Positions 42,023 to 50,160 of a stretch of 64,000 nt of DNA are shown here, piece after piece. This DNA is from Planctomycetota bacterium (GTDB lineage: Bacteria; Planctomycetota; Planctomycetia; Gemmatales; Gemmataceae). The notes beneath the pieces were generated by a model. It was not told the origin of the DNA, searched no databases, and was given only the letters and a program-made list of their open reading frames with translations. Each line of letters starts with the position of its first letter. Position 1 is the stretch's first letter. Both the position numbers and the translations under genes were made by a program. The DNA lies in contig JAJXWW010000070.1 of NCBI GenBank assembly GCA_021781415.1, positions 1 to 64,000 of the forward strand. The letters run 5' to 3'.

Positions 42023-43987
42023 ATGAGATCGAGAACACCCCATGAACGTGGTCGTCGGGTCTGGCGAGCGGCTGGCGCGGCTCTGCTGGGATTGATGGGC
42101 GGCTCGTCCGGCTGTCAATGGAGCAGCGAACGCCACCTCGTTCGTCCCCCGGCGACGAATCCGACGGTCGCTTCACTCGTTTCACAGGAAACGAATCGAC
42201 CGCTCCAACAGGCGGCGCGAGAAACATCCCCCGATGCCGCGGCGGCCGCGGTCGCCCCGCCAACCGAGATCGTACAGACCTCGGCAGTATCCACCGAGGT
42301 TCCGAACGCAAGCCCGCTGGCGACCGCGCGTCCATCGGAGAGCGCGACGGCAAGCGAGAAGCCCTCATCGCCCACTCGCACGGTCGCCGTTGCCCAACCG
42401 GATGCCGAACCCAATGCCGTGGCCCAGAAGGACAAGGACGAGGCGAAGCGACCGCCCACGGGAATAGGCGAGTCCGGCTATCAGGTGGATCGCACCCTCC
42501 CCAGCCCCGCGGATGGCATCGCCACGCCCGCCATTCCGGTCCCGGAGAAGTCGTTGCCCATCACGCTGAATGCGTCGCTGTCGTTGGCGGGTGTGGAGAA
42601 CCCGGTCATCGCCATCGCCGATCAAGCCATCCGCGTCGCGCGCGCTCAACAGTTGCAGGCTCAGGTGCTTCTGCTGCCCAGCCTGAACGTCGGTGCCAGT
42701 TACGATTTGCACAATGGTCCGTTGCAAGGATCTCCCGGTGAGATTCGGAAAGTCGATCGCCAAGCGGTCTATTATGGACTCGGTGCCTATTCGGTCGTCG
42801 CAGGTTCGGTGAGCATCCCCGGCTTGTGGATCGTTCAACCGCTGGCCGACGCCATCTACGAACCGCTCGTCGCCCGTCAGGTCGTTGCCAATCGTCGTTA
42901 TGCGGCGGCGGCGACACGGAATCAGGTTCTGTTGGACGTGGCCTCGGCTTATTTGGACATGATGGGAGCGGAGGGACGATTGGCGGTGATCCGTCAATCG
43001 TTGAAAGACTTCCAGGAAGTGGCGGGCTTGACGGCCAAATATGCCAGCCCAAAAATCGCTCTGGGACGCGAGGCGGACGCCCAACGCGCGCTCGCCGACT
43101 TGCAACAGCTGCAATTCGAGGAGCAGCGCGTGCAAGAAGAAGTGGCCAACGCCGCAGCCGATCTGGCGCGTTTGCTCAATCTCGATCCGGCCACGCGATT
43201 GCACACCGGCGAGGTGCCGATTCAGGTCGTCCAGTTCATCGACCCCAAGGAAACGCTGCCGAATTTGTTGGAAGTGGCGGCGCGGAATCGTCCCGAGTTG
43301 ATGGCTGCCGCCGCCAACATTCGTGCCAGTCAAACGCGGTTGCGTCAAGAGCAAACGCGCCCCCTGTGGCCGACCCTCTGGGCGGGACTCAGTGCGGGAG
43401 ACTTTGGCGGCGGAGCCACGGCCATTCAAAATCCACAAATCCCAGCTTCGCAACTGGTCGATGGGGCGGGGCAAGTCGGAGGGCATACCACCCCCGTCTT
43501 CGGGAACATCGCCTCGCGGGTCGATGTGGATGTCATGGCCTATTGGACGCTGCAAAACTTCGGCATGGGCAATATCGCGCACGTCCGCGATCGACGCGCC
43601 CAGTTGAACGAAGCCCAGGCGGGACGCATCGCCGTTCTCAATCGGGTGTATAAGGAAGTGTCCGAGGCGTACAACACCTCCGCCCAGCAGTTCAAGTCAA
43701 TCGAGATCGAACGCCGTCGCGTCCAAGAGTCATCCGACGGTTTCCAACGCGATTTGAAACGCATCGTCACCACGGATCGCGGCCTGCCGATTGAGGTACT
43801 CAACAACGCCGAACGTCTGGCTTCAGCTCGTCAACGTTTGCTGGCCGCCGTCATCGGGTTCGATCGGTCGCAGTTCCAGCTGTTTGTCGCCTTGGGGCAG
43901 CCGCCGACGATGGTAGTCGAGGGCGACTCCCTCGGTTCGACGACGCCTCTCGACTCCAAAGAAGCTCCTCAGTCGGAGAAGAAGTGA
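42023..43987 (+). CDS. TolC-family outer membrane protein, lipoprotein-like
   Basis: A 654-residue paralogue of the gene at 40218. The N-terminus has an SSGC lipobox-like motif near residue 30, then a low-complexity linker of about 110 residues and two TolC halves (ANIRASQTRLRQEQTRPLWP among the motifs). The strongest shared segment with the first gene is the ALYWT/MAYWT and MGNIAHVRDRRAQL region. Two tandem TolC paralogues suggest a duplicated exit component. Confidence 0.85.
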   Translation: MRSRTPHERGRRVWRAAGAALLGLMGGSSGCQWSSERHLVRPPATNPTVASLVSQETNRPLQQAARETSPDAAAAAVAPPTEIVQTSAVSTEVPNASPLATARPSESATASEKPSSPTRTVAVAQPDAEPNAVAQKDKDEAKRPPTGIGESGYQVDRTLPSPADGIATPAIPVPEKSLPITLNASLSLAGVENPVIAIADQAIRVARAQQLQAQVLLLPSLNVGASYDLHNGPLQGSPGEIRKVDRQAVYYGLGAYSVVAGSVSIPGLWIVQPLADAIYEPLVARQVVANRRYAAAATRNQVLLDVASAYLDMMGAEGRLAVIRQSLKDFQEVAGLTAKYASPKIALGREADAQRALADLQQLQFEEQRVQEEVANAAADLARLLNLDPATRLHTGEVPIQVVQFIDPKETLPNLLEVAARNRPELMAAAANIRASQTRLRQEQTRPLWPTLWAGLSAGDFGGGATAIQNPQIPASQLVDGAGQVGGHTTPVFGNIASRVDVDVMAYWTLQNFGMGNIAHVRDRRAQLNEAQAGRIAVLNRVYKEVSEAYNTSAQQFKSIEIERRRVQESSDGFQRDLKRIVTTDRGLPIEVLNNAERLASARQRLLAAVIGFDRSQFQLFVALGQPPTMVVEGDSLGSTTPLDSKEAPQSEKK

Positions 43988-44084
43988 GCGAAGAATCCGT
44001 TTTGTCCGCCCGCCGCGCCGCCAAGATTCGTCTTGTGGGCGCGGCGGACTGGCAAACCGAGTCGATTCGCGGTAAAAGGGGTAT

Positions 44085-45719
44085 ATGGTATCTCTGGTAA
44101 CGATTAAAGGCCCCAACGCGGGGCAGTGTTTTGCTCTGAACGGCGATAGTTTGCTCATCGGCCGGCAAGAGGACGTTGCCATCTATCTCGACTCGCTCGC
44201 CGTCAGCCGACAACACGCCCGCGTCGAACGCCACGGCGGCGAATACTTCATCGAGGATGTCGGCAGCAGCAACGGTACGTTTCTCAACGGCAAGCGCCTC
44301 GTCGCTCCAACGCTGCTGACCGAAAAAGACGTACTTCAAATAGGCCCCTATGTGCTGCGGCTTCGCCCCGACCCGCCTCCTCCGCCGAGCAGTCCGCCCC
44401 TGCCCGATCAGATCATTCGCGCTCAGATTAGCGCCGCCCCGTCCAATCTTACGCTCTACAACCAGAACCCCGCGCACAAATTGCAAGTGGTTCTGGACAT
44501 CGCGCGCCATCTGGGCCGCACCTTGGAACTGGAATCGCTTCTGGGACGACTGTTGGAGCATTTATTGCATCTTTTCCCGCAAGCCGATCGCGGCATGGCG
44601 TTGCTGTGCGAGGGCGAGCATCTCAAAGTCAAAGCCCAGCGCAGCCGGCATAAGGGGGAAACGCAGTCCGATTATCCGTATAGCCGGACCATCGTTCGCC
44701 GCGCGCTCGAAGAGGGCGTCGGTTTGCTGAGCGAAGACGTGGCCGGCGATGCCAACTTGGAACTGTCGGCCACGATGATCTCGCTCAAGCTGCGCTCGTT
44801 TTTGTGCGTGCCGTTGGTGGGTTTCGAGAATCGGCGTCTCGGCGTGATTCAGCTCGATTGTCTGCGTGCCGGCCACGTCTTCAACGCCGACGATCTGGAA
44901 CTCTTGACCGCGTTGTCCATCCAGGTCGCCACCGTGTTGGAGAACGCCGACCTGCACGCTCAGAGATTGCGCGAGGAACGGCTGCGTCAAGAGCTCCTGT
45001 TGGCCCGCGACATCCAACAGGCCTTTCTACCGGCGGACTTCGCTTTATTCGACAATGGCGATCCGGAATTATTCGCGCGGGTTCACCCGGCTCGGCAAGT
45101 GAGCGGCGATCTCTACGATTTCTTTCTTCGACCCGACGGCCGGTTGGCCTTCTTTCTCGGCGACGTTTCGGGAAAAGGCATGCCGGCGGCGTTGTTTATG
45201 ATCGCGGTGCGGACGCTGATCCGTCATTTGGCCCCCTCGGCGAGCGGTCCAGCCGAATTGCTGCGAAACCTCAACCGCGCCCTCACGGAAGACAACCCGA
45301 CGGCTTTGTTCGTCACGTTGTTGCACGGCATCTACGACCGCCGCGATGGGTCGCTGCTTTTGGCTTGCGGAGGCCATCCGCCACCGCTGCTGCGCCGCGG
45401 CAACGGTCGCGTCGAACCGCTCGCGCTGCCTCCGGGCATGTTGATCGGCTCCGTCCCCGACTTGCGCATTGAGGATACCGAGTTGAATCTGAAACGCGGC
45501 GAGACCTTGATTGCCTACACGGACGGTTTGACCGAGGCATTTGGGCCGGGTCATAAAGAGATGTTTGGCCGCGAGCGTTTGTGCGAAGTGTTGGGAGGAG
45601 CGAATCGCTCGCTCTCGTTGGAAGCCTGTGCCGATGCCGCCAGCGCCGCGGTGCGCGATTTCAGCGGCCAGACCGAACTCCAAGACGATCAAACGCTCCT
45701 GTTGCTACGGCGTATGTGA
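44085..45719 (+). CDS. FHA-GAF-PP2C (SpoIIE-type) phosphatase
   Basis: A 544-residue cytoplasmic signalling protein. An FHA domain (about 1-95; GDSLLIGRQ, SRQHARVERHGG and GSSNGTFLNGK) binds phospho-Thr; a GAF domain follows (about 130-290); the C-terminal PP2C/SpoIIE domain (about 330-540) has VSGDLYDFF, LGDVSGKGMPAALFM and YTDGLTEAF with the metal-binding Asp residues. It probably reads phosphorylation by a Hanks kinase and dephosphorylates an antagonist or sigma regulator. Confidence 0.88.
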   Translation: MVSLVTIKGPNAGQCFALNGDSLLIGRQEDVAIYLDSLAVSRQHARVERHGGEYFIEDVGSSNGTFLNGKRLVAPTLLTEKDVLQIGPYVLRLRPDPPPPPSSPPLPDQIIRAQISAAPSNLTLYNQNPAHKLQVVLDIARHLGRTLELESLLGRLLEHLLHLFPQADRGMALLCEGEHLKVKAQRSRHKGETQSDYPYSRTIVRRALEEGVGLLSEDVAGDANLELSATMISLKLRSFLCVPLVGFENRRLGVIQLDCLRAGHVFNADDLELLTALSIQVATVLENADLHAQRLREERLRQELLLARDIQQAFLPADFALFDNGDPELFARVHPARQVSGDLYDFFLRPDGRLAFFLGDVSGKGMPAALFMIAVRTLIRHLAPSASGPAELLRNLNRALTEDNPTALFVTLLHGIYDRRDGSLLLACGGHPPPLLRRGNGRVEPLALPPGMLIGSVPDLRIEDTELNLKRGETLIAYTDGLTEAFGPGHKEMFGRERLCEVLGGANRSLSLEACADAASAAVRDFSGQTELQDDQTLLLLRRM

Positions 45720-45876
45720 ACGGCGGGGTTCACCAAACCAGCGCTCGATTCGCCCCTCGACACGACTTACAACTGGCTTTCTGAGCCGCAACGGTGAGCG
45801 ACCCGCTCTTCGATCCGTTCCCCCGCCCCTCACGGTTACGACGACGAAGTTTCCCTTGCGGGACTGTCTCTAAATC

Positions 45877-46221
45877 CTAAGCACGTTCGATGAAACCGTT
45901 TTTAGCCGCCGGCACGAGCGGTTTGAGGTGCGAGAAGAAACCCTCACGCCAAAGAGCCTGAACGGCCTTTTCCATCGTCTCAAGGTTAACTTCGGGGACG
46001 ACGATCATGCCCGGTTCGGCGAGACACACCTCGCCGAGTTGAACGACGCTCTCTAAATCTTGGGCGAGCCGAACCGGATCGACAAAGAAAACAGGATATC
46101 GAAGACCGTCTTCGGTTTCAACGCAGGCTTCGCTGAGATACCCCCGAAGAGGCGTCTCGAAGGCGCGTCTCTCGTCGAATCCCGTCGGAAGAATCAAGCG
46201 GGGATAGTTCGCGTTAGACAT
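45877..46221 (-). CDS. Putative immunity/antitoxin partner protein
   Basis: A 114-residue acidic protein (MSNANYPRLILPTGFDERRA start) with no signal peptide. It follows the Tse2-like gene by 7 bases on the same strand, so the pair is probably co-transcribed and translationally linked; GAGGTG precedes ATG 46221. Toxin followed at once by a small acidic partner is the usual toxin-immunity order. The family is not recognised, and no activity can be assigned. Confidence 0.55.
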   Translation of the reverse strand: MSNANYPRLILPTGFDERRAFETPLRGYLSEACVETEDGLRYPVFFVDPVRLAQDLESVVQLGEVCLAEPGMIVVPEVNLETMEKAVQALWREGFFSHLKPLVPAAKNGFIERA

Positions 46222-46228
46222 CTTCACC

Positions 46229-46582
46229 TCAAGGAACAGAATTTTGGGTCGGAGGCTCTAAAACTACTTTGGCAAGCGAATCGTTTAACTCATCCAGGGA
46301 CATCGAACATTTCGGTCGCAACTCGAAATGCTCCAAATCGCGGCCTTGTTGAACGATCTCAAGTTCGGGTGGAATGCTCTTCACGCGAAAAGCACCGCCG
46401 AATCGTTGCAGTGGGGCCGGATCTCGATGTAGCGAAATCCCACGCAAAGGTTGGACGAGTCCCCCTTTGATTTTCAACTCACCTGGCTTCGGCGTCAGAT
46501 CGCTCCCTCCTCTATAAATTGGTGTTTGGGTGCAATCCAAGTACGTTGGTGAAGCGGTACTCGCAAGAGGATCTTTTGCCAT
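46229..46582 (-). CDS. Tse2-like ADP-ribosyltransferase-fold protein, putative toxin
   Basis: A 117-residue protein with no secretion signal. IYRGG, then RGISLHRDP and the segment IPPELEIVQQGRDLEHFEL with MSLDELNDSLAKV follow the order and spacing of the ADP-ribosyltransferase-like toxin Tse2 (GTSVFDR, IPPDLKVKQ, HYTIMP and MYREVLMGHL). It is small, alone and followed by a possible immunity gene. No strong ribosome binding site precedes ATG 46582. The similarity is from inspection, not alignment, so treat the toxin call as a hypothesis. Confidence 0.55.
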   Translation of the reverse strand: MAKDPLASTASPTYLDCTQTPIYRGGSDLTPKPGELKIKGGLVQPLRGISLHRDPAPLQRFGGAFRVKSIPPELEIVQQGRDLEHFELRPKCSMSLDELNDSLAKVVLEPPTQNSVP

Positions 46583-46910
46583 GGAAGAGAACCACCGACA
46601 TCGGAAAAACAGAGTTACCCGCCGATCAAAGTTCTACTTTCTTGTAAGGCCGCCAGATTGATTTACGTTAATCGAGCAAATCGAGTCTGTCAAACTTGTC
46701 GTCCGTCTTCGCCGACGCATCTCGATGTGTGCCGACCGCGCTTGGGATCGCTACCGACGGATCGCGCGATCGGCTACAATCCATAAGTGGAAGCTGCGTT
46801 TTGAAGCCGGGCGCGAACGGGATGGGAGGGGCGGCTCGAAGATGAGTGGCCCGCGCGGGTGTTCGATCCCCTCCTTTCGGCGAGGGGCGGAGTGAGGAGA
46901 GAAGCAAGCC
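46583..46910. other. 328-base gap with leader hairpin
   Basis: Between the divergent toxin-like gene and the DUF1559-like gene. It holds a stem-loop near 46868-46887 (CCCCTC and GAGGGG around CTTTCGGC) directly before the GAGAAGC leader of the next gene, and an AT-rich part near 46600-46680 that may carry the leftward promoter. No open frame was supported. Confidence 0.4.
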
Positions 46911-47858
46911 ATGTCCGATGTTTCCCGACCGCGTCTCAGCCCGCTCGCCGTCACCGCCTTTGTACTGGGCATGTTGTCGCTGGTTCTGACCTTGGCCGCG
47001 GCGCTGCCGGCTCTGTTTCTAGGCGTTCAGGCCATCCGCACCATCAATCGCGCCGACGGACGGTTGCGCGGGCAGCGGTTGGCCCTCGTCGGTTTGGTGT
47101 TGGCCGCGATCGTGACACTCGTGAGCGTTTTCGGCATCGTGGCTCTCATCCTGTTGAAAGTTCAGGAGACTTCCCTCGACGCGGGTTGCAAGAACAATCT
47201 CCGTCAGCTCGGCCTGGCGATTGAGGCGTATGCCGAGGATCGCAAGGCAAAATATCCTCCTGGGACCGTCCTTAATCCCGATCTGTCACCCAAGCGCCGA
47301 TTGAGCTGGCAGGCGGCTCTCGTGCCGTACCTCGCCCCATCCGTACAAACGGGCGCAAAGGCGAAGAAACTCGAGTTGCCAATTGCCTTCAACGAGGCGT
47401 GGGACTCCGAGGCCAACGCGGGACTGCGAAAGAAGGTCGCGCCGTTTCAATGTCCGGCGTTCGCGTTCGATCCGACGGCGAATCGAGCCGATTTCACCTC
47501 GTATCTCGGTATCGGCGGGGTGGGGAAAGACGCCGCGCTTCTGCCGCTCGACGATGTCAACGCCGGCTTCTTTGGCTACGATCGCATCTTGGGTCCGGGC
47601 GACATCACCGCCCGTCTCGGTGCGTTGATGACGGCCGTCGAGTCGCGGAAGGAGAATGGACCGTGGGCGGCCGGCGGCTCGCCGACCGTTCGCGGTCTGG
47701 AGCGCGATTGCGAGCGCTACCTCGGTACCGATGCGGCTTTTGGCGGCCTGCATCGCAACGGCGCGAACGTCCTTTGGGCCGATGGTTCCGCGCGCTTGGT
47801 CGCGGACCAAGTCGATCCGAATGTGTTTCGTCTCGAAGCGCGGATCAATCGGCCCTAG
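46911..47858 (+). CDS. DUF4190/DUF1559-like membrane protein
   Basis: A 315-residue protein. Residues 10-90 form two membrane segments with the DUF4190-type LAVTAFVLGMLSLVLTL and IRTINRADGRLRGQ patterns; the rest resembles the planctomycete DUF1559 domain, with CKNNLRQLGLAIEAYAE and the closing FGGLHRNGANVLWADGSARL. DUF1559 proteins normally have a pilin-like N-terminus; here it is replaced by the two-helix anchor. GGAGAGAAGCAAGCC precedes the ATG. The function is unknown. Confidence 0.75.
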   Translation: MSDVSRPRLSPLAVTAFVLGMLSLVLTLAAALPALFLGVQAIRTINRADGRLRGQRLALVGLVLAAIVTLVSVFGIVALILLKVQETSLDAGCKNNLRQLGLAIEAYAEDRKAKYPPGTVLNPDLSPKRRLSWQAALVPYLAPSVQTGAKAKKLELPIAFNEAWDSEANAGLRKKVAPFQCPAFAFDPTANRADFTSYLGIGGVGKDAALLPLDDVNAGFFGYDRILGPGDITARLGALMTAVESRKENGPWAAGGSPTVRGLERDCERYLGTDAAFGGLHRNGANVLWADGSARLVADQVDPNVFRLEARINRP

Positions 47859-48017
47859 CGCGCGGAACCCCATCGAAGCATGTCTCTCTCCGATTCTTGC
47901 CCGGCAAGAATTCTCCAGATAATGGCTCGCGGCTCGGTCGCGGCGGTCGTTTATGTAGTAAGGAATTATTGGGTGCGTCTGCGACCGGCGAGGCGCTTGC
48001 GCGCCCGATAGTTTGTT

Positions 48018-49400
48018 ATGGGAGAATCGACGGTGCGAAAACTACTGGTGGCCAGCCAAAAGAGCGGCGTGGGCAAATCGACGACGTCGATGAATTTGGC
48101 GGCCGCCACGGCCTCGACGGGAACGCGCGTCTTGCTGTTCGATGCCGACCCGCTCAGCACCATCGGCGAGGCGCTCAAACTGTCCGAGCATCCACGCCGT
48201 CAGCTGCTCCGTGCCTTGGGCGTCGATCTTCCCGGCGCGCTGGTAGTCGACTTTCTCCCCGGCTTGGACGTACTCTGTCCCTACGCGGGGGAACATTGCT
48301 CCGACGCGGACTTTGAGCGGCTGCTGCGCGTACTGGCAACTCCCACGGCGCAACAGTTTCACGGCTGCCTGATCGTCGATGTGCCGCCCTTCATGGGCGG
48401 AAATGCCGCACAGTTGCTCGCTCTCTGCGATGAATTTCTCTTGGTCATGCGCGCCGAGGCCATGGCGTATCGCACGCTGCCGGCGCTTCTGGAATTGGTG
48501 CAGCGCTCGAGCCGCGACGGTCTGGCTCCGCCCATGCGCGGCATCTTGCTGACGCTGCCGGACGGCGAACAACCCGGCGGTCGATGGGAACGCGAACTGC
48601 GCGGGCGCTTCGGAGCGCGCGCGCTCGCGGAGGCGATCCCCTACGACGAACGCATCGGCGAGGCGCTGAAGACGGGGCAGATCGGCAGTCATCGGTTCGC
48701 CGAGTCTCCGGCGGGGCAACAGTACAATCGATTGGTCGGCACGTTGAATTTGACCTCCGAAACGAGTGCGGCGTTTACCGCGGAGCAGTTTCTAGGCGGA
48801 TTGCGCGAGGCGGCGGAGACGGTTGGCCCCATTGCCGTGGGGCCTTCCCTTTCCAGCGTCGAATCGATTCGTGAATCGGAAAAGACCTCCGTGGAGGTGG
48901 CTCTCTTCGTTCCTCCGCCGGAACCCGTTCCCGTCGCCCCGGCCCCGTCGCATCGCGTCCGTCGCGTGAGTCGATCGGGCGAGATTCCTCGCCCCAAACG
49001 CATCGAACGAAACCTCCCTCCCGCCGCGCCGCCCGCTCCCGTTCCATCGACGGAGCCGGTGCAACCTCACGCCAACGCGCTCGCCCAGCTTTGGCCTTTG
49101 TGGATCTTACTCGGCGCGGTTTTGGGCGGAGGGATTCGCTTTCTCCCGCCGACCGCTTCCATGTTGCCGATTCTGGTGGGAGTGGGAGTAACGCTTCTCG
49201 TCGTCGTCGGACTCATCGCCGTGGCGTCTCAAGATCGTCGTGCGCCGGGAACCGAGGAAGGCGAGCGGAAAAAACCTCGCTCGCGTGAAATCAAGAAGGT
49301 GAAGCCCAAAGGCTCGCCGCGTGCCGACGCGGCGTCGGCACGTCTGGCCGCCCTGGCCGACTCGTCTAAATTGCGACGGCGCGACTCCGGAATCAATTGA
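48018..49400 (+). CDS. ParA/MinD-like ATPase with C-terminal membrane hairpin
   Basis: A 460-residue protein. The N-terminal 240 residues are a deviant Walker ATPase: KSGVGKSTTSMNLA near 15-29, LFDADPLSTIGEAL and a DVPPFMGGNA block as in ParA/MinD. A Pro-rich linker (about 290-350) leads to two membrane segments (LWILLGAVLGGGIRFLPP and MLPILVGVGVTLLVVVGLIAV, about 362-408) and a basic tail. The usual MinD membrane helix is replaced by a real membrane hairpin. A start at GTG 48033 with GGGAG is possible. The 3' end overlaps PIG-L by 8 bases. Confidence 0.75.
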   Translation: MGESTVRKLLVASQKSGVGKSTTSMNLAAATASTGTRVLLFDADPLSTIGEALKLSEHPRRQLLRALGVDLPGALVVDFLPGLDVLCPYAGEHCSDADFERLLRVLATPTAQQFHGCLIVDVPPFMGGNAAQLLALCDEFLLVMRAEAMAYRTLPALLELVQRSSRDGLAPPMRGILLTLPDGEQPGGRWERELRGRFGARALAEAIPYDERIGEALKTGQIGSHRFAESPAGQQYNRLVGTLNLTSETSAAFTAEQFLGGLREAAETVGPIAVGPSLSSVESIRESEKTSVEVALFVPPPEPVPVAPAPSHRVRRVSRSGEIPRPKRIERNLPPAAPPAPVPSTEPVQPHANALAQLWPLWILLGAVLGGGIRFLPPTASMLPILVGVGVTLLVVVGLIAVASQDRRAPGTEEGERKKPRSREIKKVKPKGSPRADAASARLAALADSSKLRRRDSGIN

Positions 49401-50151
49401 CCGCCGACCCCAACAACGACGCGAGCAGATCGTCCTGCGGATAGCCGTGCCCCAGGTGTTGGCGGAAGCCCTCGGCGAAGGCAACGCCCGCCTCTCGACC
49501 GCGATGGGCGCACCAAGAACGCATCGACTCGACATACTGATCCATGCCGTGATGCTTCCGCAGCCAGTCGCGCTGGCTGGCATGGGTCGAGAGCATCTCC
49601 GTCTTTAGCACCATCGCGGAGCCAACATCGATCCGAAGACCCGGTTCGACGGGTCGGCCCAAAGCGTCCTTGCCTTCGATGGGATCGCAATAATAGAGAT
49701 GGGGAATGTGCGAAAGGGTCGGCGCGTCGTCGTTCTCGGCAAGGAAATTCGGCACGGGTGCTGCGAAGGCGGCGGCGCGAACGAGAAGGCTCGTCATCTC
49801 GTGATCGACGTGATAGTCTGCCGGGCTGTGCGTCAGCACCAAGCGAGGCCGCACCTGTCGCAAAAGTCGCACGAGGCGTTCGAGAGGACGCTCGCGATAG
49901 CAAATGCGCAGATCGCGCTCTTCGAGACAGTGATACGTTGCTCCCATCCGCGCGGCGGCGGACGCGGCTTCACCCCGTCGAATGCGCGCGATCTCCTCCG
50001 GTCCATGCTCGACCGATCCGCAATCGCCCGGCGTCATGGTGGCGATGTGAACCTGCCAACCGCGCTCGCGCGCCAGACGAATCAGTGTGCCGGCGCACAA
50101 AAACTCGGCATCGTCGGGATGGGCCAACACACTGAGTACAACGGGGGCCAT
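49393..50151 (-). CDS. PIG-L family deacetylase (BshB-like)
   Basis: A 252-residue zinc hydrolase. HPDDAE at residues 11-16 and HVDHEM near 113-118 supply the His/Asp metal site of the PIG-L/BshB family, which deacetylates N-acetylglucosaminyl compounds (bacillithiol, mycothiol or cell-surface glycolipids). The substrate cannot be told from the sequence. It is transcribed leftward, downstream of the 694-residue gene by 9 bases, and overlaps the convergent ParA-like gene. Confidence 0.85.
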   Translation of the reverse strand: MAPVVLSVLAHPDDAEFLCAGTLIRLARERGWQVHIATMTPGDCGSVEHGPEEIARIRRGEAASAAARMGATYHCLEERDLRICYRERPLERLVRLLRQVRPRLVLTHSPADYHVDHEMTSLLVRAAAFAAPVPNFLAENDDAPTLSHIPHLYYCDPIEGKDALGRPVEPGLRIDVGSAMVLKTEMLSTHASQRDWLRKHHGMDQYVESMRSWCAHRGREAGVAFAEGFRQHLGHGYPQDDLLASLLGSAVN

Positions 50152-50160
50152 GAGGGGTTC

